Shown here in pieces: positions 6,931 through 14,253 of a stretch of 26,917 nt of DNA. The translations under genes were made by a program, and so were the position numbers. The DNA is from a virus: positions 1 to 26,917 of the IMG/VR virus record IMGVR_UViG_3300050126_000054. One strand, given 5' to 3'. Every line of letters begins with the position of its first letter. The stretch's first letter is position 1. A model generated the notes under the pieces. The model searched no databases. It was not told where the DNA came from and saw only the letters and a list, made by a program, of their open reading frames with translations.

Positions 6931-8130
6931 ATGGGATTCAGTCGCGAAGATTTAGAAAATTACGAGTCGCAAACTCAAAAACAGATCGATGATAAAGTCA
7001 ATCCGTTTCGAGGTGCGACTCCCGCCAAAGCGGCCGACCCAGCAGCTATCGCTGCGGTAGCCGCTGGCAAAAACAGTGTTGATGACACCTTATCGAGTTC
7101 GATACAAGGTGACCAGTCAGTCGATGAGAACGCCCCCATCGTTGATGAGACTGGAGAGATCGGCGACCCGACCGACTCGGGTGAGGGGACTTCGGACGAC
7201 AACGCGGACTCGTCCACCGCAGACGTCGACCCCAGCGATGAAACGGATCCCAATAAGGATTTGACCGGCGAAGCAGATGGCGAAGAGGCGTCACCCGCTC
7301 GGCCAGCACCGAAGAAAGGATCTGCTGAGGAACGCATAGTAGAGCTGAACGATCTGCTCGAAGGCACGAAGATATTTGGCAAGCACATGCAGACCCAACT
7401 CAAAGACGCACTGGCGGAGTTGGAGCGGTTGAAGGGCGGTGGTAAACCCACGGCCGCACAGACCACAGCTGCAGCTGCTCCTCCTGTTGTTGAAGACGAG
7501 CCGATGCCCGATCTAGCGGACGCGGATGTAGCCTTCGATAACGACAAGTATCGAGCCAAGATGCAGAAGTGGACGAAGGATCAGGCGCAGATCGCTGCGC
7601 GTCAGATCGTTCGTGAGATGACCGGCCAGACAGAGGCGGTCAATCGTCGTAAAGTGGTTGAAGAGAAAATCGCGGAATTCGCGAAGACTCACAAGGACTA
7701 CACGGCGGTCGTCACCAACAACCCGATCTTGGCGCAGCATCAGCTGGGTCCAGATGCAGGTGCTGCTGTTGCTCAGTCAGAGCATGTAGCCCGAATTTTG
7801 TACGAGTTTGGCAAGGACACCGCGATGGCAATCCGCACCGCGAAGCAGTCCCCAGCCCAACAGTGCATCACCGTCGGGAAGATCATCGCGAAGATTGAGG
7901 CAGAAGTTGCGGCCACTTCAAAGAACGGCTCGAAGCCCGATGCGCAAACAGGGCAAAAGAAGTCCATCACCAAGGCGCCGCCTCCTCCCACCCCGACAAA
8001 GGGTGGCGGACGTGTAGCCGAGCGAGATGTCGTCGACCCGAACATGTCGATGGAAGAATTCGCTCGCCGTCACAGAGGCAGCAAACAGTCAGGACGCGAG
8101 AACGCACGAAAGATGCGCGGCCTGAACTAA
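6931..8130 (+). CDS. Scaffolding protein (399 aa)
   Basis: It lies between portal and coat genes, the normal place for the scaffold that guides procapsid assembly and then leaves. The composition fits: an acidic, low-complexity stretch rich in D, S, E and T at about 45-120, a helical coiled-coil segment at about 132-168 (RIVELNDLLEG... LKDALAELERLKGG), a second helical part at about 200-300, and a proline/lysine linker. The last 25 residues are strongly basic (RRHRGSKQSGRENARKM). A positively charged C-terminal helix-turn-helix is what P22 gp8 uses to bind coat protein. P22 gp8 is 303 aa, so this one is longer. AGAGGT precedes ATG 6931. The first 150 bases are lower in GC, like the HNH gene. 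The identity is from position and architecture, not from close sequence similarity. Confidence 0.8.
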   Translation: MGFSREDLENYESQTQKQIDDKVNPFRGATPAKAADPAAIAAVAAGKNSVDDTLSSSIQGDQSVDENAPIVDETGEIGDPTDSGEGTSDDNADSSTADVDPSDETDPNKDLTGEADGEEASPARPAPKKGSAEERIVELNDLLEGTKIFGKHMQTQLKDALAELERLKGGGKPTAAQTTAAAAPPVVEDEPMPDLADADVAFDNDKYRAKMQKWTKDQAQIAARQIVREMTGQTEAVNRRKVVEEKIAEFAKTHKDYTAVVTNNPILAQHQLGPDAGAAVAQSEHVARILYEFGKDTAMAIRTAKQSPAQQCITVGKIIAKIEAEVAATSKNGSKPDAQTGQKKSITKAPPPPTPTKGGGRVAERDVVDPNMSMEEFARRHRGSKQSGRENARKMRGLN

Positions 8131-8137
8131 TTAAAAT

Positions 8138-8146
8138 CGGAAAGGA
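8138..8146 (+). promoter_or_regulatory. Strong purine-rich ribosome site of the coat gene
   Basis: CGGAAAGGA ends three bases before ATG 8150, with two overlapping Shine-Dalgarno cores. It is the strongest ribosome site in the head region, as expected for the most abundant protein. Confidence 0.7.
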
Positions 8147-8149
8147 ATA

Positions 8150-9433
8150 ATGGCTAACTCACTCATCACCGCTCAATGGGTCGCACGCAAAGCGCTAGTT
8201 TTGCTGCACGCCAAGAGCAACTTCACGGGTCGCTCGAACCGTGACTACCAGAGCCTTCTGCCCGGACCCATCAATGGCGTCATTCTCGGTCAGCAGCTCT
8301 CGATCCGTCTGCCGTTCCAGTACACTCTGCGTACTGGCCCGCAGATGAACGCACAGAACTCGGTCCAGCGTTTCGCCACCCTGTTGGTCAACCAGCAGCT
8401 CGGCGTTGACATCAACTTCACCTCGGTGGAGCGCGCGATGTTGCTGAACAACTTCGAGGAGCAAGTGCTCGAACCCGCAATGGCGCGTCTCGCGGCCGGC
8501 ATCGAGAACTTCACCACGGGTCAGGTCAACAACGTGCCGAAGTTCACGGGCGCCTTCAACACCACGGCAACCTACGATCAGCTGCTCCAGAACGAGCAGT
8601 ACCTGACGGAAGCCCTGGCTCCTGAGGACGACCGGCGTACGTTCACGGCGACCCCGCAAACTTCGCGGTATTTCGTGCGTGACAACAAGGGGCTGTTCCA
8701 GCCTGAGTCGACGATCTCTGACCAGTGGTTGGAAGGCGTCATCTCGGACAAGGCCGCGGGCTACGTCTGCTTCCGTAACACGAAGCTGCCAACGCACGTC
8801 ATCGGATCGTTCAGCACCACGGCGGCCCCGGCCGTCAACGGCGCTGGTCAGTCCAACCCCGGCGCGGGTAACGCGTTCGTTTCTACCTTCACTCTGAACA
8901 CCAACGGCTGGGCTTCGGGTCTCACGACCTTGAACGCTGGCGACGTGATCAGCATTGCGGGCGTGAACGAAGTCGACCCTGAGACGAAGGCGTCCCTGGG
9001 TCGTCCCAAGCAGTTCGTCGTGACCGCGACCATCAGCGATACCGCTGGTGCGATCTCGATCCCGATTGCCCCCGGCATCATCACCGGCGGTGCGTACCAG
9101 AACGTGGACAACGTTCCGGCAGCTGGCGCTCTTATCAGCGTGTTCGGTCAGAGCGGTGCTGCCGCGATTGCCGCGCTCAACGGCGCGTTGATCAAGCAGT
9201 CCCTCGGCTGGTACCGTGACGCGATTGTGTTTGCCAACCCCCCGATGCTCGACCTCAGCCCCCTCGTCAAGATGACGGCTGCGGAAGCGTTCGAAGGGTA
9301 CAACATCCGCTTCGCGCAACAGTGGGATCCGTCTAACGACGTGCTCCCGGCTCGTCTCGACTCGATTGTCGGCGCCGTGCTCGCTTACCCCGAGCTGGCC
9401 GTCCGAAACATCGAAGTCGCGTCGGCTGCCTAA
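8150..9433 (+). CDS. Major capsid protein, P22 coat-like (427 aa)
   Basis: This protein forms the icosahedral shell. Its length (427 aa) nearly equals P22 gp5 (430 aa). In the middle, LNAGDVISIAGVNEVDP matches the P22 coat segment LKRGDKISFAGV and lies in the same place, within the inserted beta-barrel I-domain (here about 222-335). The flanking parts carry the HK97-like fold: NFEEQVLEPAMARLAAGIEN in the backbone-helix region and WYRDAIVFANPPM after the I-domain, comparable to WADDAIRIVSQPI in P22. The gene is preceded by a strong ribosome site and follows the scaffold. The long reverse-strand open frame across it is a codon-bias shadow. Confidence 0.9.
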   Translation: MANSLITAQWVARKALVLLHAKSNFTGRSNRDYQSLLPGPINGVILGQQLSIRLPFQYTLRTGPQMNAQNSVQRFATLLVNQQLGVDINFTSVERAMLLNNFEEQVLEPAMARLAAGIENFTTGQVNNVPKFTGAFNTTATYDQLLQNEQYLTEALAPEDDRRTFTATPQTSRYFVRDNKGLFQPESTISDQWLEGVISDKAAGYVCFRNTKLPTHVIGSFSTTAAPAVNGAGQSNPGAGNAFVSTFTLNTNGWASGLTTLNAGDVISIAGVNEVDPETKASLGRPKQFVVTATISDTAGAISIPIAPGIITGGAYQNVDNVPAAGALISVFGQSGAAAIAALNGALIKQSLGWYRDAIVFANPPMLDLSPLVKMTAAEAFEGYNIRFAQQWDPSNDVLPARLDSIVGAVLAYPELAVRNIEVASAA

Positions 9434-9451
9434 CCCATAGGAATATAGAAA

Positions 9452-9883
9452 ATGAGTAACATTCAAGTTGGATATGGGCACGGCGACGTTGTCGGCATTC
9501 CGTTCGACTTCTACGGTGGAGTGACCCTGGTCACAGGTTCGACAATCACCATGCAGACGAACCAGCTCCTCCTGAGCAACACGACTGGCGGCTCCATCGC
9601 CGTCACCATCAACCTTCCGCTGAACCCGGTGGATGGTTGCTGCGCTGAGATCAGCAACGTGTCTCCGGCTGTGGCTGATGTGCTGACGATCACTGCGATC
9701 AACGCCAACACTGGCGACGTGATTGCAACGTCAGGACTTGGCGTCCCTGCGACCATCACCGTGGCGGCTTCAACCGCTGGCGGTAGTGCAGCGGCGACGG
9801 TCAAGTACAAGTACACCCTGAACGGCTTCCAGCCGGCGTCGGGAGCGGCTGTGAATCCGCGTACTTGGTTCCGTGTGCAATAA
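9452..9883 (+). CDS. Putative head-decoration or minor capsid protein (143 aa)
   Basis: The protein is beta-rich and full of T, G, A and V, with alternating strands (GSTITMQTNQLLLSN, then GSIAVTINLPL, then ATITVAASTAG) and ends in TWFRVQ. It lies directly after the coat gene with its own ribosome site (GGAAT about ten bases before ATG 9452). Small beta proteins in this position are often capsid decoration or stabilising proteins. I see no signature that proves this, so the function is inferred from position and composition only. Two adjacent cysteines (GCCAE, about residues 68-69) are the only cysteines. Confidence 0.55.
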   Translation: MSNIQVGYGHGDVVGIPFDFYGGVTLVTGSTITMQTNQLLLSNTTGGSIAVTINLPLNPVDGCCAEISNVSPAVADVLTITAINANTGDVIATSGLGVPATITVAASTAGGSAAATVKYKYTLNGFQPASGAAVNPRTWFRVQ

Positions 9884-9992
9884 AAAGAAAAGCGCCGCTG
9901 CCCTCACCCAGTAGGCGCGTCTGGTGAAAGCCTCACCATATTAAATAGGCTTGGCAGTCGGGAGAGACCGGCACTAATTTTCAGAGAGGCGC
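9884..9992 (+). promoter_or_regulatory. Structured 109-base leader before the gp4-like gene
   Basis: This is the largest gap in the window. GGTG 9923-9926 pairs with CACC 9934-9937, and the loop AAGCC 9928-9932 can pair with GGCTT 9948-9952, leaving an A/T-rich spacer of ten bases. That is the geometry of an H-type pseudoknot. Separately, GCGCC 9892-9896 can pair with GGCGC at 9914-9918 or with the GGCGC at 9988-9992 that sits between the ribosome site (AGAGAGG) and ATG 9993. The element could set the translation level of the tail-completion genes or process the coat mRNA. This is inferred from complementarity only. No T-run follows any stem, so it is not a simple terminator. Confidence 0.4.
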
Positions 9993-10427
9993 ATGGCTCA
10001 GACCAACCAGCAGATCATCACCGAAGCTTTCCAGAAGCTTGGCGTCGTACGCGAGGGCCGACAACCGTCAGCCACGCAGTCCGCCAACGGGATGACCATT
10101 CTCAACGACAACCTTCTAACGCAGATGCGCGACGGTTGGGGGAACATCGGCTGGTACCCGCAGACCATTGCGCAGTTGAACACCAACGCGCCTCTCAAAG
10201 ACGAAGACATCGCCGACGTGAAGTGGATCCTCGCCGGCTGGCTCTCCGTGCACTACGGCGTGACGATCCCGCCATCGCCGGATCCGGTCAACGGTTTCGA
10301 CCTCGGCGCGCAGATCTATCAGGCGATGCGCAGACTCACGAAGCGGTACCTGAAGTACACTGAGTGCGACCTCGGAGAACTCTCGCGCCCGCAGGGCGGT
10401 CCGTGGGGCGGCCCGAACTGGCTGTAA
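9993..10427 (+). CDS. Head-to-tail adaptor, P22 gp4-like (144 aa)
   Basis: P22 gp4 binds under the portal after packaging and starts the tail. This protein has the family pattern: an N-terminal helix ITEAFQKLGVV, a Q/N-rich turn, a helix around LNDNLLTQMRDGW, a helix DVKWILAGWLSVHYG, and a later helix IYQAMRRLTKRYLKY. The similar parts of P22 gp4 are VRAALRKLGV and the helix ending MMAEWYQDG. Length is similar (P22 166 aa, here 144 aa). It lies directly before the gp10-like gene, as in P22. The ribosome site AGAGAGG is just upstream. The call is good by order and pattern. Confidence 0.75.
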   Translation: MAQTNQQIITEAFQKLGVVREGRQPSATQSANGMTILNDNLLTQMRDGWGNIGWYPQTIAQLNTNAPLKDEDIADVKWILAGWLSVHYGVTIPPSPDPVNGFDLGAQIYQAMRRLTKRYLKYTECDLGELSRPQGGPWGGPNWL

Positions 10428-10430
10428 CAC

Positions 10431-11975
10431 ATGGGTCAAGCTCAGCCGGCTGTTATACCGCTTCCTCTTGCTTCGTATCAGCTGGCCGACCTTCGCGCCG
10501 GCTCGAAGCGGTTGATCGGGTGCTACCCTGAGCCAGCACAGCAGACGCAGCCGAATGACGAAGAGGATCAACAGCCCGCGAGCCTACGCCGCTGGCCCGG
10601 CCTCTCGGCGTTCACGCCTAGCGGCCTGACGAACCCGCTGCGCGGTATTTGGGAAATGGCGGGCGTCGTGTACGCCGTCATCGGGTTCGATCTTTACACG
10701 ATCTCGAACGCTGGCGCGATCACGCTGGTGCCGGGATCGACGAGCGGCATCATCGGTAACGGCTTTGTGCGCATGACCGACAACGGCGCCTGCCTAGTGG
10801 TGCTGGTGCCGGGCACCGATGTCTGCTACACCTACACGCCGTTCAGCGGCGGTGGCGGCGTACAGCAGCTCACGAACTCGTTCTTTCTTACATTGGGCGG
10901 CGCGCTCGATTGCTGGTTTGTCGACAGCTACATCGTGTTCCTGGCGAACAACAATAACGGTCAGGGCTCGTACACGTTCTTCAACGACGACGGTCGGCAG
11001 GTGTCTGGCAACGCGCAGATCACCTTCACCACCGCGGCGTCGTTCAATCGGCAGTTTGGCACCGATCCATTCTACGCTCTCTGCGTCGACCACCGAGAAA
11101 TTCTCGCGTTCGGGTCGCGCTCGTCGGAAGGTTTCGTGAACACCGGCAACCCGACCGGCACACCGTTCAGCGCGGCGGCCGACACGTACATGACGTACGG
11201 CGTGCACCCGCTATGCCCCTACAGCGTCGCGCTGCAGGATAACTCGGTGATGTGGGTCTGCAACGACCTCACGGTGCGCCGCCGGAACGGCCAGACACCG
11301 ACGCGCATCTCGACGGCTGGCATCGAAGCGGTGCTCTCGAACGCGGCGAAGAACAATTTACTCACCGGCATGTACGCGCTGACTTCGCCTGCCGGCGGAC
11401 CGACGTGGAACGGCCATCCGTTCTATATTTTGACGATCCCGCTCGCGGAGCGCACGCTAGTCTATGACTGCGTGACGCAGCAGTGGTTCGATCTCGTGTC
11501 GGTGCTAAACGGGCAAGAGGTGCAGTACCGCGGCCTAAGCTACTTCAATGGCTTCGGCAAGCAGTTGATCGGCGACTCTGAGAGCGGCACCATCGGCTAC
11601 CTGGACGACACCGTCCAAACAGAGTTTGGCAACCCGAACGCGCCGGTCGTGTGCGCCTTCACGACGCAGCCGCTGTACAATCAGAACAACCGCCAGATCG
11701 TGCGGCGCGTTGAGGCGGTGGTAACGGCCGGTCAAGGACCGACACCAGGCGTTGCGCCGCGCATCAGCCTACTGCTCTCGGACAATTGGGGCGAGACATT
11801 CGATGTGTCGGGAGATGATTCGCAGACGCTCGGCGTGCCGGGCGACACTTCGAACCGCGCAGTGTGGTGGAACATCGGCCAGTATTACAGCCTGGTGATG
11901 CAGTTTCGCGTAACGGACGCATCACCCACCTTCACGGTCGACGTGACCGCGATGGTTGAACCCTGCAAGTGGTAA
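10431..11975 (+). CDS. Packaged-DNA stabilisation protein, P22 gp10-like (514 aa)
   Basis: P22 gp10 forms a hexameric plug that seals the portal channel beneath gp4. Here the order of parts agrees: an N-terminal segment ending in a path of proline and arginine (LRRWPGLSAF, compare YLRSFPGITKRY in P22), a beta-propeller-like middle, REILAFGSRSSEGF (compare DFIVCFGSSTIEYF), HPFYILTIP with LVYDCVTQQW (compare HELLIIHLPRHVLVYD), GKQLIGDSESGTIGYL (compare NQITCGDKSESVVGQL), and a C-terminal beta domain. It begins three bases after the gp4-like gene. Length is 514 versus 472 aa in P22. The identity is well supported by several aligned motifs in order. Confidence 0.82.
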   Translation: MGQAQPAVIPLPLASYQLADLRAGSKRLIGCYPEPAQQTQPNDEEDQQPASLRRWPGLSAFTPSGLTNPLRGIWEMAGVVYAVIGFDLYTISNAGAITLVPGSTSGIIGNGFVRMTDNGACLVVLVPGTDVCYTYTPFSGGGGVQQLTNSFFLTLGGALDCWFVDSYIVFLANNNNGQGSYTFFNDDGRQVSGNAQITFTTAASFNRQFGTDPFYALCVDHREILAFGSRSSEGFVNTGNPTGTPFSAAADTYMTYGVHPLCPYSVALQDNSVMWVCNDLTVRRRNGQTPTRISTAGIEAVLSNAAKNNLLTGMYALTSPAGGPTWNGHPFYILTIPLAERTLVYDCVTQQWFDLVSVLNGQEVQYRGLSYFNGFGKQLIGDSESGTIGYLDDTVQTEFGNPNAPVVCAFTTQPLYNQNNRQIVRRVEAVVTAGQGPTPGVAPRISLLLSDNWGETFDVSGDDSQTLGVPGDTSNRAVWWNIGQYYSLVMQFRVTDASPTFTVDVTAMVEPCKW

Positions 11976-11976
11976 C

Positions 11977-12960
11977 ATGGCGATAGTGCTCAAGTCGAAG
12001 CCTGGTCTGTCGAGCACGACCACGCTGAACATCCCGACGGATTGGGATCCTACCTGGTTCCGCAACTTCATCAGCAACCAGTTGAAGGGCGCGGATGTAC
12101 GGAACGCGGTGGGCGCGAACGGTATCACGATCTCGGGCACGATCGCGAGCCCGTACGCGACGGTCGCGCTGGGGCTCGGCCCGGTCGTCCTACAGCCCGC
12201 TGCCAGCCCGACCTCGCCAACGCTGACCGTCGTGACCACGTCGAACACGCAGCCAGCTATACAGATCAACGAGTCCCAGACCAACACGCAAGGCGGGCTG
12301 ACATTCTACGACACAAACGTCTCCGCCATTGTGGCCGGGATAGGTATAGGTGCGGCGGTTACTGGGCAGGGCGTTACAGACCTTGCACTGTTCTCCAGCA
12401 CCAACATAGTCCTGGGACCCGGCGGAGGCAACGTCATATACCTCCGGTGCGCGGCGGCCGGGACGGCGATAACCAGCGCATCTGGTACGACAGCCCTGCA
12501 AGTTAATGCTAATGCTAGCGGGGCAGCTTCCTCGGCCGCGACCTTCACCAACGGCGCGGGCTCCACGACCTGGACGGCTTCGATCCTGAACCCGAGCGCC
12601 GCCTCTGGCGCGAACTCCGGTCTGCTGATCGAGGCGGGAAGGAGCGGCACCGACTACCCGCTCTATATCACGAACTACAATGGTGGCACGCTCTTGATGT
12701 ACGTGAACGGCCTTGGCGGGGTAGGTATCGGAGTAGCGACGGGGCTTGCAGCTGGAACGCTCAGCGTCGCGAACAATATCATAGCTGGCAGCTACTTTCA
12801 GACCGGGCAGGGTGCGTACCTGATGGCGAGTAGCGTAGCATTCACCGCGGGTGCTACAGGGAACGCCCCGACGCTCACCGCCGGCCCGGTGACAGGCAAC
12901 CCAACGAAGTGGATTGCTATTGACGACAACGGCACAGTTCGACACATACCCGCGTGGTAA
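11977..12960 (+). CDS. Putative tail fibre or tail-tip protein (327 aa)
   Basis: The protein takes the place of the tail needle gene in P22 order, but it has no long coiled coil. It is beta-rich with many G, A, S and T (TALQVNANASGAASSAATFT, then SGLLIEAGRSGTDYPLYIT). This resembles repetitive fibre shafts and the low-complexity 'ALQVNANASG' units common in phage fibres. The N-terminal part (IPTDWDPTWFRNFISNQLKG) may be the virion-binding domain. The last residues, NPTKWIAIDDNGTVRHIPAW, resemble the ends of the 23147 protein and of the first domain of the 23769 protein. I start at ATG 11977, one base after the previous stop, rather than at the upstream TTG. A fibre or tail-tip role is inferred. 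Confidence 0.62.
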   Translation: MAIVLKSKPGLSSTTTLNIPTDWDPTWFRNFISNQLKGADVRNAVGANGITISGTIASPYATVALGLGPVVLQPAASPTSPTLTVVTTSNTQPAIQINESQTNTQGGLTFYDTNVSAIVAGIGIGAAVTGQGVTDLALFSSTNIVLGPGGGNVIYLRCAAAGTAITSASGTTALQVNANASGAASSAATFTNGAGSTTWTASILNPSAASGANSGLLIEAGRSGTDYPLYITNYNGGTLLMYVNGLGGVGIGVATGLAAGTLSVANNIIAGSYFQTGQGAYLMASSVAFTAGATGNAPTLTAGPVTGNPTKWIAIDDNGTVRHIPAW

Positions 12961-12988
12961 CGACGATGATTCAACAGAGAGGTGAGTA

Positions 12989-13270
12989 ATGACGAACCAG
13001 ACAGACACAGGGCAAGAGCTTGCGGCGCACATCGCGTCCGCGCTGAAGGATCACCCGAACGCCGAAGTGCGCGTGAATCCGACGATTCAGGTGCCAATCC
13101 CCGAGCACATTGCGCGGAACCTATTAGAGTTTCTCCGACGCGTACAATCGACCGGCATGGAAGCCATTGCCTGGGTAGAAGCCTTTCAGTTCGTGCAGCA
13201 GCACGTCCCGCAGCCGCAAGCGCAGCCGGGCGTACCGTTCAACGGGCTGCCGGCATCTCCTCCGAAGTGA
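12989..13270 (+). CDS. Small hypothetical protein (93 aa)
   Basis: I do not recognise it. It has a helical centre (ELAAHIASALKDH and PEHIARNLLEFLRRVQST) and a C-terminal tail rich in P and Q (VPQPQAQPGVPFNG). There is no signal peptide or membrane segment. The ribosome site GAGGTGAG lies just before ATG 12989. It sits between the tail gene and the membrane protein that precedes the lysozyme, so it may be a small virion component or belong to the lysis group. Confidence 0.62.
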   Translation: MTNQTDTGQELAAHIASALKDHPNAEVRVNPTIQVPIPEHIARNLLEFLRRVQSTGMEAIAWVEAFQFVQQHVPQPQAQPGVPFNGLPASPPK

Positions 13271-13278
13271 GATAGAGA

Positions 13279-13572
13279 ATGGCGATGTTGAAGTGGACAA
13301 TGGAATCAGCTTGGGCCGCCGTTGCCGTGGTGATAACCACAGCCGGCGGCATTTACACGTCCGTCTATCACAACGGACAGGTGAACCAGCAGATAGTCGA
13401 GCTGCAGCAGAAGAGCGCGCAGACCGAGACGCACGTCGCGAAGCACGACGACCAGCTCGCGAACATACAGCAACAGAACGCGGCGATGAAGCAATCGCTG
13501 GACGACATCAAAGACACTGTCCACGACATTCAGTACCAGGTGAGGAAACCACAACATGGCAATCACGAATGA
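13279..13572 (+). CDS. Single-pass membrane protein with coiled coil (97 aa)
   Basis: One membrane segment lies near the N-terminus (about 10-29, WAAVAVVITTAGGIYTSVYH). A coiled coil of about 55 residues follows, rich in Q, D, H and K (QIVELQQKSAQTETHVAK ... MKQSLDDIKDTVHDIQYQV). The topology is an N-terminal anchor with a long helix on the other side of the membrane. It overlaps the lysozyme gene by 17 bases and so belongs to the lysis cassette. It could be a holin or antiholin of unusual form, a second spanin-like protein, or an accessory membrane protein. The two-TM protein at 13986-14252 is the better holin candidate. Confidence 0.65.
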   Translation: MAMLKWTMESAWAAVAVVITTAGGIYTSVYHNGQVNQQIVELQQKSAQTETHVAKHDDQLANIQQQNAAMKQSLDDIKDTVHDIQYQVRKPQHGNHE

Positions 13573-14071
13573 AACAGTTCTCGATCCGTCAATCGATAGG
13601 CGTCTGGCAGTTGATCTGGATGCTGCAGAAAGGGATGAACTCACGGCATATCGCGATACTCGTGGCAATTGGACGTGCGGTCGCGGGCATCTGATGCCGC
13701 AGCCCGCTCCGGGCCGCTCGTGGGAAGGCTTCACGGTGATTCAGTCGACCAGCGACCGCTGGTTTAGCACCGACATCATGAACGCGATGCGCCTCGCGCA
13801 GCGCTGGGACGAATTCCAATCTTGCGACACTGATTGTCGTAAGAACGCTCTCTACGAGATTGCCTTCAACATGGGCGGCCGCTGGGAGCAATTCGGTCCG
13901 ACGCGCGCAGCGATCAAAGCGCAGGAATGGCAGATGGTGCACGATCACCTGCTCGCCAGCTTGTGGGCAAAAGAGGTGCAGCCAGATGGATTCGACAAAC
14001 CAGGCCGCGCAACCCGCATCGCAGGTTACTTCCTTTCGGGAGAGTATCCGTCAGCAGCTGGTTCGCATTGA
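13556..14071 (+). CDS. Endolysin, T4-type lysozyme (GH24, 171 aa)
   Basis: The enzyme cuts the MurNAc-GlcNAc bond of peptidoglycan at lysis. The catalytic triad of T4 lysozyme has the spacing E11, D20 (+9), T26 (+6); here E25, D34 and T40 have exactly that spacing, in AERDELTAYRDTRGNWTCGR followed by GH, the family G-x-GH motif. Further on, AFNMGGRWEQFG matches VFQMGETGVAGF, and WAKEV ... RATRIAGYFLSGEY matches W ... RAKRVITTFRTGTW. T4 lysozyme is 164 aa, so the domain is complete. There is no signal or SAR segment, so it should depend on a holin to reach the wall. A ribosome site, GTGAGG, precedes ATG 13556. The holin candidate starts inside its 3' end. Confidence 0.92.
   Translation: MAITNETVLDPSIDRRLAVDLDAAERDELTAYRDTRGNWTCGRGHLMPQPAPGRSWEGFTVIQSTSDRWFSTDIMNAMRLAQRWDEFQSCDTDCRKNALYEIAFNMGGRWEQFGPTRAAIKAQEWQMVHDHLLASLWAKEVQPDGFDKPGRATRIAGYFLSGEYPSAAGSH
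13972..13978 (+). promoter_or_regulatory. Ribosome site that sets the start of the holin candidate
   Basis: AGAGGTG ends seven bases before ATG 13986, inside the lysozyme gene. The spacing is ideal and supports an out-of-frame gene starting within the lysozyme 3' end. Confidence 0.65.
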
Positions 14072-14252
14072 TTGGCGTGACATCGTCATTCTCATCCGCG
14101 TGGATGCGATCTTGACGGTGGGTACGATTTATTTGTTCAAGCACGCCGACCCTCTGGTGTTCGGCTCCTGGGCTACTTTCGCGACGACGATGGCCGGTCT
14201 CTATCACTGGCTGGTCGTACGCGATTCGAAGCAGCCCGACGCAGGAGGGTGA
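13986..14252 (+). CDS. Putative holin with two membrane segments (88 aa)
   Basis: Holins make the membrane lesion that lets endolysin out and set the lysis time. This protein has two likely membrane segments: about 32-51 (DIVILIRVDAILTVGTIYLF, with R38 and D40 inside) and about 58-77 (VFGSWATFATTMAGLYHWLV). It has short hydrophilic ends and is 88 aa long, consistent with a class II holin. It overlaps the lysozyme gene by 86 bases in another frame and is followed after one base by the spanin gene. The start at ATG 13986 is fixed by a well-placed AGAGGTG. The charged residues in the first segment are unusual but occur in regulated holins. The identity is by topology and place, not by sequence family. 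Confidence 0.68.
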   Translation: MDSTNQAAQPASQVTSFRESIRQQLVRIDWRDIVILIRVDAILTVGTIYLFKHADPLVFGSWATFATTMAGLYHWLVVRDSKQPDAGG

Positions 14253-14253
14253 C

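Noticed and set aside
8195-9481. 428-codon reverse-strand open frame opposite the coat gene
   Set aside because: It mirrors the codon bias of the coat gene, has an arginine-rich product with no family pattern, and would lie fully antisense to a confident gene.
9892-9937. Terminator after the gene at 9452-9883
   Set aside because: The stems are only 4-5 bp and no T-run follows either; downstream genes continue the operon.
11956-11976. TTG start for the tail protein, seven codons upstream
   Set aside because: The ATG at 11977 lies one base after the previous stop, the usual spacing in this operon.
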